Shown: positions 8,917 through 17,213 of the stretch, one piece after another
Layout of the letters: each line of letters opens with the position of its first letter
Position numbering within the stretch: position 1 is the first letter of the stretch
Assembly: GCA_947496355.1 (NCBI GenBank)
Contig: CANMCO010000003.1
Span: 62,001-126,000, forward strand
Direction: 5' to 3'
Source of the DNA: an uncultured Aquimarina sp.
Lineage (GTDB): Bacteria > Bacteroidota > Bacteroidia > Flavobacteriales > Flavobacteriaceae
DNA: 64,000 nt
Made by a program: the position numbers and the translations under genes
Notes under the pieces: model-generated
The model's database searches: none
What the model saw: only the letters and a program-made list of their open reading frames with translations
Told to the model about the DNA's origin: nothing

Positions 8917-9372
8917 ATGAATAAGTATAAACTCACGCTTGTAGGATTAGTATTGTCGCTTTTTATTTACTTTTCCACAATATTATTAGAATTAGATTTA
9001 TTTGAACAGTTCATGTCTTTATTGATGAGCTTAGAACAATTTGAGATTGATGAAATCATTATCCCTTTTTTGATCTTTGTAATGTTTTTATTTGTTGATA
9101 CTCTTAAAAACACCAAAAAAGTCCAGGTGGAAAATGCAAAGTTAAATATCTATAAAGCGATGCTTTCATCTAGTCATCATATCCTAAATAATTTCATTTA
9201 TCAAATGGATATTTTTAAACTTACTGCAGAAGACACTCCGGGTTTTGATGTTAAGGTTTTGGCTTATTATGAAGATATTATAAGCAATGCTTCTGATCAG
9301 ATTAATTCCTTGAGCAATCTTAGTACTATTGATGAGTTTTCTATAAGAACATCGGTGATGACCGGGTCTTAG
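8917..9372 (+). CDS. Small membrane protein with histidine-kinase-like H-box, function unknown
   Basis: 151 aa. Two membrane helices (about 5-24 and 43-62) are followed by a cytoplasmic helical region. Residues near 85 read SSSHHILNNFIYQM, which resembles the H-box of HisKA_2-type kinases (HHRxKNNLQ). The remaining helices could form the second half of a dimerisation hairpin, but there is no ATPase domain. It may be a phospho-acceptor or docking protein for a separate kinase, or a chance resemblance. Monocistronic; its stop lies 12 bp from the convergent rsmD stop. I do not recognise the family. Confidence 0.65.
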   Translation: MNKYKLTLVGLVLSLFIYFSTILLELDLFEQFMSLLMSLEQFEIDEIIIPFLIFVMFLFVDTLKNTKKVQVENAKLNIYKAMLSSSHHILNNFIYQMDIFKLTAEDTPGFDVKVLAYYEDIISNASDQINSLSNLSTIDEFSIRTSVMTGS

Positions 9373-9384
9373 GGTTTTATAGTT

Positions 9385-9921
9385 TTATTTATTAAAAAAG
9401 CTAAATACAGATCCTCCATATTTTCTGGCATTACTAAAATATGGAGATTCTTCTAATGAAGTATGTTTTGAGTGTTCAATGATAAGAACTCCATTATCAT
9501 TCAAGAGCTCATTTTTAAAAACAAGCTCTGCTATTCTAGAAAATTGTTCTGTTGTAAAATCATAAGGAGGATCAGCAAAAATAATGTCTGCTTTACGAGT
9601 TACCTTTTCTAGATAGCTATATACATCACTTTTTATCGTCTCTATAGAAAAATCAAGTTCTGTCGCTACACTCTTTATATACCCTACACAAGCATAATGT
9701 GAATCTACCGCAGTAATATTTTTAGCTCCTCTTGAAGCGAATTCGTAACTAATATTTCCAGTACCAGAGAAGAGATCAAGAATAGATAGCTCAGAAAAAT
9801 TGTATTGATTGTTTAAAATATTAAACAAAGCTTCTTTAGCCATATCGGTGGTTGGGCGAACGGGTAATTTTTTTGGGGCGGTTAACCTTTTTCCTTTATA
9901 TTTTCCTGAAATAATGCGCAT
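9385..9921 (-). CDS. rsmD: 16S rRNA (guanine(966)-N(2))-methyltransferase
   Basis: 178 aa, the normal RsmD length. The N-terminal MRIISGKYKGKRL is diagnostic. The SAM-binding motif is LDLFSGTGNISYEFASRGA and the catalytic motif is IFADPPYDF. The enzyme methylates G966 of 16S rRNA in the 30S subunit, using S-adenosylmethionine. It is the last gene of a three-gene minus-strand operon, starting 1 bp after the DUF3822 stop. Confidence 0.95.
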   Translation of the reverse strand: MRIISGKYKGKRLTAPKKLPVRPTTDMAKEALFNILNNQYNFSELSILDLFSGTGNISYEFASRGAKNITAVDSHYACVGYIKSVATELDFSIETIKSDVYSYLEKVTRKADIIFADPPYDFTTEQFSRIAELVFKNELLNDNGVLIIEHSKHTSLEESPYFSNARKYGGSVFSFFNK

Positions 9922-9922
9922 A

Positions 9923-10747
9923 TTAGAAATGACTTAGTAAAACAAAATGTTCATGAGGTTCTATTTTAGGGATATCTGATGATAATTTTAGTTTTCTACT
10001 TTGACTCCCAAATTCTACTTTGCGAATGTATTTATGAGTAATAGTGTAATATTCGCTATCCTTTACAATGTCTCCTAAGAATACTAATCTAAAATCTTCT
10101 GGATTTAGCTTTAGTTGCTCGGTGGCAAACATTAGGTAATATAAAAAATCTTCTTTTGTTTCGTGATTATAGGTGTTTCCTAGAATCAATTTCCCTCTAT
10201 TTATTATAATTAAATCAAAAGATTTCTCGTTCATATTCACAAAAACCGAAATAGATTCATTGTTTTTTTCTTGAGATAATAAAGTACTGGTTAGTATCGT
10301 GCTAGAGTGTTTGTATGTGAAAGAACCAAAGTTATCAAAAAAGAAATTATTAATATTCGCATACGGAACATATACTGTAACTATATCATGTTGTTCTAGT
10401 TCATCATATGCTATAAAATCATTTTCAAATACTTTAATATTGTATTTTAGGTATTCTTTGGTAAGATCTTTATTAAACAAAGGCTTTGGAACTAATGTAT
10501 ACAGGTCATTTTGATAAATAACTTCAATGGTTTTAAAATTCTCCTTTAGCGCCAGATTGTTATCAAAGGTGTGTTTTATCTTATTGAGTACTTGCTCAGG
10601 AGAAAGTTGTATTCCAAAATTATCTTGCTCTATTGCTACTATACGATGATCTGCGTCTAGAGTACAAAAAGAAAGTCCATTCAGGCTTACCTGAATGGAC
10701 AATGTTTTTGATGTATTATCAGTACTATTATTGATCGTTTGCACCAT
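9923..10747 (-). CDS. DUF3822 family protein
   Basis: 274 aa, cytoplasmic. It matches DUF3822, a Bacteroidota family thought to have an actin-like/FtsA-like fold and almost always encoded beside rsmD, as here. Recognisable stretches are TVYVPYANINNFFFDNFG and LIIINRGKLILGNTY. No nucleotide-binding motif can be assigned with certainty by eye and the function is unknown. Its first 20 bp overlap the end of the upstream gene (10728-11372), a sign of translational coupling. Confidence 0.85.
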   Translation of the reverse strand: MVQTINNSTDNTSKTLSIQVSLNGLSFCTLDADHRIVAIEQDNFGIQLSPEQVLNKIKHTFDNNLALKENFKTIEVIYQNDLYTLVPKPLFNKDLTKEYLKYNIKVFENDFIAYDELEQHDIVTVYVPYANINNFFFDNFGSFTYKHSSTILTSTLLSQEKNNESISVFVNMNEKSFDLIIINRGKLILGNTYNHETKEDFLYYLMFATEQLKLNPEDFRLVFLGDIVKDSEYYTITHKYIRKVEFGSQSRKLKLSSDIPKIEPHEHFVLLSHF

Positions 10748-11372
10748 AAGTTCTTGGCCAGTTACCAGAAGTCATTACTTCAGTCATAGAACCAACAGAA
10801 AGATATGGTCCATTAACTCCGTCAACAGATACAACTTCCTTTTCTTGAGCTAAAAGATCTTTATCAAGATCTCCTAGAAGCACTTCTTTAGCTACTTTAG
10901 CTTCAAAAACTGCAATTCTTAAATCGTTTTTATTGATAAAACCTGCATTCATTTCAAAATTACCATCTATACCTTTAATAGGTATTTTCATCATACTTTT
11001 ATGGCCATCGGTCTTAAATAAAGAATCTTTTACTGAAGCATATCCTAAAGTATCAACTACCACTGTATCTTTTGGTTCGTCAATTTTAAGTATTTTATTA
11101 AATCGGATAAAGCTAGAATCTCTTCTTTGCGTAAGCGTGAACTTAGCAGTATCTATAAAAGAGATTAATTTTTCAGGATCTTTTTCAAACTTTCCAGTTA
11201 TAGATCTATAAGCTAATTGGGCTGTACGAATATCTCTTAAATTTTCAACAGCCTGAGCATAACGTGCTTTTTTGACTTTATTGAATTTCACAGGGCCGTT
11301 AATAGAGTTGAATACCATGTATCCTAAAAAACCTATTACTACCCACAGAACTAATTGTATAACAATTTTCAT
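10728..11372 (-). CDS. Membrane-anchored protein with pilin-like N-terminal helix, function unknown
   Basis: 214 aa. One membrane helix (5-23) leads into a charged helix with RDIRTAQLAYRSITGKFEKD. This pattern (ARxAQ...AYR..TGKY) is common in type IV pilin-like and pseudopilin proteins just after the anchor. There is no canonical prepilin peptidase site (G followed by F/M and E at +5), so the resemblance may be structural only. The rest is a probable periplasmic beta-rich domain. First gene of the operon with DUF3822 and rsmD; a -7 element lies at 11406-11413. Confidence 0.75.
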   Translation of the reverse strand: MKIVIQLVLWVVIGFLGYMVFNSINGPVKFNKVKKARYAQAVENLRDIRTAQLAYRSITGKFEKDPEKLISFIDTAKFTLTQRRDSSFIRFNKILKIDEPKDTVVVDTLGYASVKDSLFKTDGHKSMMKIPIKGIDGNFEMNAGFINKNDLRIAVFEAKVAKEVLLGDLDKDLLAQEKEVVSVDGVNGPYLSVGSMTEVMTSGNWPRTYGANDQ

Positions 11373-11405
11373 TTTATGATTTAGCTTTAAACATTAGTGT
11401 ATACG

Positions 11406-11413
11406 CAAATCTA
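11406..11413 (-). promoter_or_regulatory. -7 promoter element for the rsmD operon
   Basis: On the minus strand the sequence reads TAGATTTG, matching TAnnTTTG, 33 bp upstream of the operon start. No convincing -33 TTG. It is divergent from the element at 11459-11466. Confidence 0.5.
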
Positions 11414-11458
11414 CAATTTTTTTTTAATCGTAAAAGTTTATTGCCAAAAAATCATCCC

Positions 11459-11466
11459 TATCTTTG
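11459..11466 (+). promoter_or_regulatory. -7 promoter element for the RecD-like helicase gene
   Basis: TATCTTTG matches TAnnTTTG. A TTG at 11441-11443 is 15 bp upstream, shorter than the usual 19-20. The element overlaps the possible TTG start codon at 11464 and thereby favours the ATG at 11506 as the true start. Confidence 0.5.
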
Positions 11467-11505
11467 ATTATTAACAAAAGTATCAATACCATACATCACA
11501 TTTTA

Positions 11506-12933
11506 ATGAGGGAAAAAGAGTTTTATGAATTATTGAAAGAGGATTTTCCTTTTGTACCTACTTTGAAACAGGATATAGTTCTTCAGAAATTATCACAATT
11601 TGTTTTATCCGGATCTAAAAATTCCCTTTTTCTTTTAAAAGGTTATGCGGGTACCGGAAAGACAACTTTGATAGGTACTCTGGTTAAGAATTTATGGAAA
11701 GCTAAATTAAACGCAGTGCTTTTGGCGCCAACAGGTAGGGCTGCAAAAGTAATTAGTAATTATTCTGGGAGACAGGCACAAACAATTCATAGAAATATAT
11801 ATTATCCGAAAAAAAATAAAGCAGGAGGATTAGCCTTTCAACTCAAGCAAAATAAAAGCCGTAATACTATTTTTATTATAGATGAAGCGTCTATGATCCC
11901 GGATACGCCAAGTGACAGTAAACTGTTTGAAAATGGATCGTTACTAGATGATTTAATGATGTATGTGTATTCTGGTCATAATTGTAAAATTTTGTTTATT
12001 GGTGATACGGCACAGTTACCTCCAGTTAAATTAGAGGTAAGCCCGGCTCTGAATCCTGATAACTTAGAGATGGGTTTTAATAAAGAAGTTACCCAACTCG
12101 AACTGGACGAAGTAGTACGGCAAGCCGAAAATAGTGGTATTTTAATGAATGCTACCAGTTTAAGAGAGTGTCTTAATGACGGTTTTTATGATTCATTCAA
12201 ATTTCAGATATCTGGGTATTCGGATATAGTTAGATTCTTAGACGGGCACGAAATAATGGAGGCTCTAAATGAGGCATACACAACATTGGGCCATGAAGAA
12301 TCTGTAATTATACTTCGTTCAAATAAAAGAGCAAATATTTATAACCAACAAATAAGATCAAGGATTCTTTTTCAAGAAGAAGAACTCTCATCAGGAGATT
12401 ATTTAATGGTTGTTAAGAATAATTACTTTTGGTTGGATAATAAAAGTGAAGCAGGATTTATTGCAAATGGAGATATCATAAAAGTACTAGAGATATACTC
12501 AATAAAAGAATTATATGGTTTTCGGTTTGCAGATGTAAAGGTTAGCATGGTAGATTATCCAAATCAAGAACCCTTCGAAACAGTTTTACTGTTAGATACA
12601 TTAACTTCAGAGACTCCTTCTTTATCATATGAAGAATCTAATACTTTGTATCAGGAAGTAATCAAGGATTATGAGGAAGAGAAGTCAAAATATAAGAAAT
12701 TCATGAAGGTAAAGAACAATAAATATTTTAATGGGTTACAAGTTAAATTTTCTTATGCTATTACCTGTCATAAATCTCAGGGAGGACAATGGAATACTGT
12801 TTTTATAGAGCAACCTTATCTTCCTGATGGAATAAATAAAGATTACTTGCGTTGGCTCTATACAGCAGTTACCAGAGCCAAAAAAAAATTATACCTTATC
12901 GGGTTTAAGAATGATTTTTTTACAGAAAACTAG
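11506..12933 (+). CDS. RecD-like (SF1B) DNA helicase / AAA family ATPase
   Basis: 475 aa from ATG 11506. Walker A is GYAGTGKTTL, Walker B is IIDEASM, and the late helicase motifs are visible as AITCHKSQGGQW and WLYTAVTRAKKKL. This is the UvrD_C_2/RecD2-like organisation without the N-terminal RecBCD-binding region, so it is a stand-alone 5'-to-3' helicase of the exodeoxyribonuclease V alpha-like group; its exact DNA repair role is unknown. A TTG at 11464 extends the frame by 14 residues but lies inside the putative promoter. Single-gene unit, divergent from the rsmD operon. Confidence 0.88.
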   Translation: MREKEFYELLKEDFPFVPTLKQDIVLQKLSQFVLSGSKNSLFLLKGYAGTGKTTLIGTLVKNLWKAKLNAVLLAPTGRAAKVISNYSGRQAQTIHRNIYYPKKNKAGGLAFQLKQNKSRNTIFIIDEASMIPDTPSDSKLFENGSLLDDLMMYVYSGHNCKILFIGDTAQLPPVKLEVSPALNPDNLEMGFNKEVTQLELDEVVRQAENSGILMNATSLRECLNDGFYDSFKFQISGYSDIVRFLDGHEIMEALNEAYTTLGHEESVIILRSNKRANIYNQQIRSRILFQEEELSSGDYLMVVKNNYFWLDNKSEAGFIANGDIIKVLEIYSIKELYGFRFADVKVSMVDYPNQEPFETVLLLDTLTSETPSLSYEESNTLYQEVIKDYEEEKSKYKKFMKVKNNKYFNGLQVKFSYAITCHKSQGGQWNTVFIEQPYLPDGINKDYLRWLYTAVTRAKKKLYLIGFKNDFFTEN

Positions 12934-12961
12934 TATATTTAAGTTTTTTACATACAAGTTG

Positions 12962-12981
12962 TTAAGATATTTTTAAGATAT
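12962..12981 (+). repeat. 11-bp-spaced direct repeat TTAAGATAT
   Basis: Two exact copies of TTAAGATAT (12962-12970 and 12973-12981), spaced 11 bp start to start, lie about 50 bp before the -7 element of the KdsB-KdnB gene. One helical turn of spacing is typical of dimeric regulator sites, but the sequence is AT-rich and may be chance. Confidence 0.35.
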
Positions 12982-13031
12982 ATACAACAAACTAAATCGT
13001 CATCTTGGCAAGTAAATTGATTTAAAAAAGT

Positions 13032-13039
13032 TATTTTTG
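13032..13039 (+). promoter_or_regulatory. -7 promoter element for the kdsB-kdnB fusion gene
   Basis: TATTTTTG matches TAnnTTTG. A TTG at 13005-13007 is 24 bp upstream, a little long. The predicted transcript start is about 15 bp before the TTG start codon. Confidence 0.5.
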
Positions 13040-13062
13040 CAAATCCAGAAAAGCAACAAACT

Positions 13063-14940
13063 TTGAACAAAAATACTCTAAAAATTATCGCAATGATTCC
13101 TGCGAGGTATGCCGCGACGCGTTTTCCCGGTAAATTAATGCAAGATCTTGGTGGGAAAACAGTTATTAGAAGAACTTATGAAGCTACTGTTAATTCAGAG
13201 CTTTTTGACGCTGTGTATGTGGTTACGGATAGTGACATAATATTTCAGGAGGTCATCTCTAATGGTGGTCAGGCTATAATGAGCAAGAAAGAACATAGCT
13301 GCGGTAGTGATCGAATAGCTGAAGCAGTTGAGGATATGGATGTTGATATCGTGGTTAATGTACAAGGAGATGAGCCTTTTACAGATCGCGAGAGTTTAGA
13401 GAAGGTTCTTAATGTATTTTATGAGGATGACTCTGATCGTATCGATTTAGCTAGTCTAATGACACCAATTAGCGATTGGGATGACATTATGAACCCTAAT
13501 AGTGTAAAAGTTATTGTTGATGAAAATGATTATGCATTATATTTTTCACGTGCACCTATCCCATATCCAAGAGATAAAGAATTAAACTATACTTACCATA
13601 AACACAAAGGCGTTTATGCCTTTAGAAAAAAAGCAATTTTAGATTTTTACCGATTACCAATGCGTTCATTAGAAGCTTCAGAAAAAATAGAATGCATTAG
13701 ATACCTTGAATACGGTAAAAATATTAAAATGATTGAAACACAACACGAAGGTGTTGAAATTGATACCCCGGAAGATTTAGAAAGAGCAAAAAAAATAATT
13801 AATAAACAAGATATATTGACTACAAAAGATATAGCTACTTCCGAAGTACAACATGCATCTATTCATAAAAATTTCCCAATGGTTCCAAAAGTTGTTTTTG
13901 GAAATGGATCCTTTAATCAAATTGGTGAGATTATTTCTTGTGAACGAAATGGAATAGCTCCATTTATTTACTTAATTGATGATGTTTTTGAAAAAAAGAC
14001 GGCTTTTATAGAAGATAGAATATCGGTATCTTCTTTGGATGAAATAATTTATGTTTCTACTGTTGAAGAACCAAAAACGTCTCAAGTAGATGACATTGTT
14101 TCTAAAATAAGAAATGCCTATCAATATGTCCCTAGTGGTATTATTGGAATAGGAGGTGGCTCGGTGTTAGATTTGGCTAAGGCCGTTGCTATTATGCTTA
14201 CTAATTCTGGAAGTGCTGCAGATTACCAAGGTTGGGATTTGGTGAATAACAAAGCAGTTTATCATGTAGGTGTTCCTACTATTTCGGGAACAGGAGCTGA
14301 GGTTTCTAGAACCACAGTGCTTACTGGACCAGAACGTAAACTGGGAATTAATTCTGATTTTACACCATTTGATCAAGTTATTCTAGATCCAGAATTAATT
14401 AAAGGCGTACCTAAAGATCAATGGTTTTATACAGGTATGGATTGTTACATTCATTGTGTAGAATCTCTTGACGGAACATATTTGAATGCATTTAGTCAAA
14501 GTTATGGAGAAAAAGCTTTGGAGTTATGTAAAGAAATTTTTCTTGGGAATACTTTAAGTAAAGAAGAGGCTGATGCGAAACTTATGATGGCCTCTTGGCA
14601 TGGAGGTATGAGTATTGCATATTCGCAAGTAGGAGTGGCTCACGCAATGAGTTATGGACTTGCTTATGTTCTGGGTACAAAACATGGAATTGGAAATTGC
14701 ATAGTGTTTGATAAGCTAGAAAAATATTATCCAGAAGGTGTAGCGGTATTCAAAAAAATGAAAGACTTTCATGGGATTACGTTACCAGTTGGAGTTTGTG
14801 CAAATGTTACTGATGATCAATTGGAGGTTATGACTACTGTCGCCTTAAGTTTAGAACCTTTGTGGGAAAACGCTTTGGGCTCTGATTGGAAATCAAAAAT
14901 AGATGCAAACACATTAAAGGAGATTTATCGTTCTTTGTAA
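13063..14940 (+). CDS. kdsB: Fusion: CMP-Kdo synthetase (KdsB) + Kdo 8-oxidase (KdnB)
   Basis: 625 aa in one uninterrupted frame. Residues 7-246 are a complete KdsB ([28 protein letters not shown] at 99-106, ending in [13 protein letters not shown]), which makes CMP-Kdo for LPS. After a linker of about 22 residues, 269-625 are an iron-containing alcohol dehydrogenase of the KdnB type: GGGSVLD (364-370) binds NAD, and Asp460, His464, His527 and His541 fit the four metal ligands. In Shewanella KdnB oxidises C8 of Kdo, KdnA aminates it to 8-amino-Kdo, and KdsB activates that sugar. Joining steps one and three suggests this organism makes 8-amino-Kdo. No KdnA-like (DegT/DnrJ) gene is in the window. 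Start TTG; the first ATG would cut into the conserved N-terminal strand. Confidence 0.88.
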   Translation: MNKNTLKIIAMIPARYAATRFPGKLMQDLGGKTVIRRTYEATVNSELFDAVYVVTDSDIIFQEVISNGGQAIMSKKEHSCGSDRIAEAVEDMDVDIVVNVQGDEPFTDRESLEKVLNVFYEDDSDRIDLASLMTPISDWDDIMNPNSVKVIVDENDYALYFSRAPIPYPRDKELNYTYHKHKGVYAFRKKAILDFYRLPMRSLEASEKIECIRYLEYGKNIKMIETQHEGVEIDTPEDLERAKKIINKQDILTTKDIATSEVQHASIHKNFPMVPKVVFGNGSFNQIGEIISCERNGIAPFIYLIDDVFEKKTAFIEDRISVSSLDEIIYVSTVEEPKTSQVDDIVSKIRNAYQYVPSGIIGIGGGSVLDLAKAVAIMLTNSGSAADYQGWDLVNNKAVYHVGVPTISGTGAEVSRTTVLTGPERKLGINSDFTPFDQVILDPELIKGVPKDQWFYTGMDCYIHCVESLDGTYLNAFSQSYGEKALELCKEIFLGNTLSKEEADAKLMMASWHGGMSIAYSQVGVAHAMSYGLAYVLGTKHGIGNCIVFDKLEKYYPEGVAVFKKMKDFHGITLPVGVCANVTDDQLEVMTTVALSLEPLWENALGSDWKSKIDANTLKEIYRSL

Positions 14941-14964
14941 AAAAGCAGTTCAAATTTTATTCTT

Positions 14965-15519
14965 ATGAAACGTTTTTTCTCATTTATTTACCGAAACATT
15001 TTGGGTTGGAAAATTGTCGGTGATTTTAATGCTGATGCTGTCAAGAAATGTGTAGTGGTAGTTGTGCCTCATACTAGCTGGCATGATTTTTATATAGGCC
15101 TTTTTATAAGGCAATTAGTGAATCTAAAAATCAGCTTTTTGGGTAAAAAAGAACTCTTCAAATGGCCATTTGGATGGTATTTTAAAAAAGTTGGAGGAAT
15201 TCCTCTAGATAGAACTCCTGGTCAGAATAAAGTAGAGGCTATTGCAGAATTGTTTAAAAAAAGAGATGAGTTGCGGTTAACCATAGCTCCAGAAGGAACT
15301 AGAAAAAAAGTTACTGAATGGAAAACTGGGTTTTATCATATTGCCAAGGCAGCTAGAGTTCCTATTATCATGGTGACTTTCGATTTCGGAAAAAAACAAA
15401 ATAAGATTTCAGAACCATTTTATCCTACAGATGATATGGAAAAAGATTTTAAGTATATGTATTCTTTCTTTAAAGGAGTTAAAGGTAAAATACCAGAATA
15501 TAGTTTTGATGTAGATTAA
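14965..15519 (+). CDS. PlsC-like acyltransferase (1-acyl-sn-glycerol-3-phosphate acyltransferase family)
   Basis: 184 aa, a short member. The HX4D catalytic motif is VPHTSWHDF and the acceptor-binding motif is IAPEGTRKK. No clear membrane span. It should transfer an acyl group to a lysophospholipid or related acceptor at the inner membrane. It starts 24 bp after the KdsB-KdnB gene, and the pairing with an LPS gene suggests an envelope-lipid role; the acceptor cannot be named. Its TAA stop overlaps the stop of the convergent gene at 15516-16013 in a shared TTAA. Confidence 0.82.
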   Translation: MKRFFSFIYRNILGWKIVGDFNADAVKKCVVVVVPHTSWHDFYIGLFIRQLVNLKISFLGKKELFKWPFGWYFKKVGGIPLDRTPGQNKVEAIAELFKKRDELRLTIAPEGTRKKVTEWKTGFYHIAKAARVPIIMVTFDFGKKQNKISEPFYPTDDMEKDFKYMYSFFKGVKGKIPEYSFDVD

Positions 15520-16013
15520 AACTTCTTCAAAATTTCTTCCTTGATTTCTTCTTTTGGCTTTTCCTGAGGGGCTCCTCCAAAAATTAGTTCTGTACTAGAA
15601 AAAGTAGTCCCAAAAGTTTTGGCAGCATAATATACTTGTGACATAGCACTTTCTACTTGTTCGCTAGATAGTTCTTTTAATGGGTGAATATATGCTGACC
15701 ATAAAATCCCATTAGATATTGCATATTTTACATCTAGAGCTGAATGAAAATTGGCGGTCATTGAATCCAAAAGTAAGTCTTTATCCAGATTACTAGATTC
15801 AGTAATTGGTGAGATAATCCTCATCCTATTATTTGTTTCATCTGTAACACATAACATAGGAATCTCTTTATACAGAAATTTCCAATTACCTGGTACTCCG
15901 CCTACAGTATCAGCATTTTTCTGAATAATTTCCTGAAGAGAACTGTTATCCATATTTTGCCCATAAGTTATACCCCCGAAAGCAAATAGAGTAATTAAAA
16001 GTAGTCGGTTCAT
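15516..16013 (-). CDS. Secreted protein of unknown function
   Basis: 165 aa with a signal peptide (MNRLLLITLFAFGGITYGQ, cut after about residue 18). The mature part is mixed alpha/beta, ending in a run of Lys and Glu. It has no motif I can assign; the segment NWKFLYKEIPMLCVTDETN and the length suggest a small single-domain periplasmic or secreted protein of a flavobacterial conserved family. A terminator for the upstream yebC gene separates it from that gene. Confidence 0.65.
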   Translation of the reverse strand: MNRLLLITLFAFGGITYGQNMDNSSLQEIIQKNADTVGGVPGNWKFLYKEIPMLCVTDETNNRMRIISPITESSNLDKDLLLDSMTANFHSALDVKYAISNGILWSAYIHPLKELSSEQVESAMSQVYYAAKTFGTTFSSTELIFGGAPQEKPKEEIKEEILKKF

Positions 16014-16056
16014 AGTATGCGTTTTAAAAATAGTCGAATTTATATAGTAAACATAA

Positions 16057-16090
16057 CAAAAAAAGAGCTTAGCATTGCTAAACTCTTTTT
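16057..16090 (-). terminator. Intrinsic terminator downstream of yebC
   Basis: On the minus strand an imperfect hairpin (TTAGC/GCTAA and GAG/CTC around one mismatch, 3-nt loop) is flanked by A8 and T5 tracts, so the minus-strand transcript ends in U8 after the stem. Confidence 0.75.
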
Positions 16091-16112
16091 ATTGAATTCT
16101 AAAGAAAGAATT

Positions 16113-16838
16113 TTATCCTTCAGAAGAAGATTCTTCCATAGTATGATATACATTCTGTACATCATCATCTTCTTCTATTTTTTCTAGTAGTTTTTCTACG
16201 TCTGCGGCTTGCTCTGGTGTTAGTTTTTTAGTCACCTGCGGGATACGTTCAAATCCTGAAGATAATATTTCTATTTCACGGGTTTCAAGTTCTTTTTGTA
16301 TGGTTCCAAAACTTCCAAAAGGTGCATAGATTAATATACCATCATCATCCTGAAACACTTCTTCAGCTCCAAAATCAATAAACTCAAGCTCTAACTCTTC
16401 AGGATCAAGACCTTCACTGTTGATTCTGAAGTTGCAGGTGTGATCAAACATGAATTCTACAGATCCTGACGTTCCAAGATTTCCATCACATTTATTAAAA
16501 TATGATCTTATATTGGCTACGGTTCGATTATTATTATCAGTTGCGGTTTCAACTAAAATTGCAATTCCGTGTGGTGCATATCCTTCGAAAAGAACCTCTT
16601 TATAATCACCTTGTTCTTTATCAGATGCTTTTTTGATTGCCCTCTCGATATTATCTTTAGGCATGTTTACGGACTTTGCATTTTGTATAACAGCTCTCAA
16701 TCGAGAGTTAGAAGTTGGATCTGGCCCACCTTCTTTTACTGCCATAACAATGTCTTTTCCTATTCGAGTAAACGCTTTTGCCATCGCTGACCAACGTTTC
16801 ATCTTACGTGCTTTTCTGAATTCAAAAGCTCTTCCCAT
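16113..16838 (-). CDS. yebC: YebC/PmpR family protein
   Basis: 241 aa, standard length. The N-terminus MGRAFEFRKARKMKRWSAMA and the segment GGPDPTSNSRLRAVIQNAKS identify the three-domain YebC/TACO1 family. Members act as DNA-binding regulators (PmpR) and, in more recent work, as factors that help ribosomes through difficult sequences such as proline stretches. Which role applies here cannot be told. It has its own well-formed promoter at 16862-16893 and a terminator at 16057-16090, so it is monocistronic. Confidence 0.93.
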   Translation of the reverse strand: MGRAFEFRKARKMKRWSAMAKAFTRIGKDIVMAVKEGGPDPTSNSRLRAVIQNAKSVNMPKDNIERAIKKASDKEQGDYKEVLFEGYAPHGIAILVETATDNNNRTVANIRSYFNKCDGNLGTSGSVEFMFDHTCNFRINSEGLDPEELELEFIDFGAEEVFQDDDGILIYAPFGSFGTIQKELETREIEILSSGFERIPQVTKKLTPEQAADVEKLLEKIEEDDDVQNVYHTMEESSSEG

Positions 16839-16861
16839 ATGATAATTTTAAAATCTAAATA

Positions 16862-16893
16862 CAAACATAAGTAGAAACCAAGTTTTTGACAAA
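16862..16893 (-). promoter_or_regulatory. Promoter of yebC (TTTG-N20-TATGTTTG)
   Basis: Read on the minus strand: TTTG at 16893-16890, 20-bp spacer, TATGTTTG at 16869-16862. This matches the Bacteroidota -33/-7 consensus. It lies 24 bp before the yebC start and just beyond the stop of the pterin dehydratase gene. Confidence 0.8.
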
Positions 16894-16896
16894 TGT

Positions 16897-17184
16897 TTAT
16901 TCTCCTACTATAATATTATCTATAGTTTTTGCGAGTTTAAAGTCATTTTCGGTGATCCCACCGGCATCATGGGTGGATAGACTAATTTGCAATTTATTGT
17001 ATACATTAGACCAATCGGGATGGTGTTGTTGGGCTTCAGCTTCAAATGCAATACGCGTCATGACTGAGAATGCATCTTTGAAATCATTAAATTCAAATGT
17101 GGTGTGAATTGCATTGTCGTGGTATTCCCATCCATCAATATCTTTAAGTTTTTTCTGTATTTCAGATTCTGATAATTTTATCAT
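16897..17184 (-). CDS. phhB: 4a-hydroxytetrahydrobiopterin dehydratase (pterin-4a-carbinolamine dehydratase)
   Basis: 95 aa, the whole PCD/DCoH fold. The active-site motif is AQQHHPDWSNVYNKLQISL followed by THDAGGIT; the HH pair and the later His-Asp are the conserved residues. It dehydrates 4a-hydroxytetrahydropterin, the by-product of phenylalanine hydroxylase. No phenylalanine hydroxylase gene is in the window, so its substrate source is elsewhere; some homologues act in molybdopterin metabolism. It lies 29 bp after the lipoprotein gene in the same direction. Confidence 0.9.
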   Translation of the reverse strand: MIKLSESEIQKKLKDIDGWEYHDNAIHTTFEFNDFKDAFSVMTRIAFEAEAQQHHPDWSNVYNKLQISLSTHDAGGITENDFKLAKTIDNIIVGE

Positions 17185-17213
17185 TAGTGTTAGTTCTTTT
17201 AATTTTATGATTT

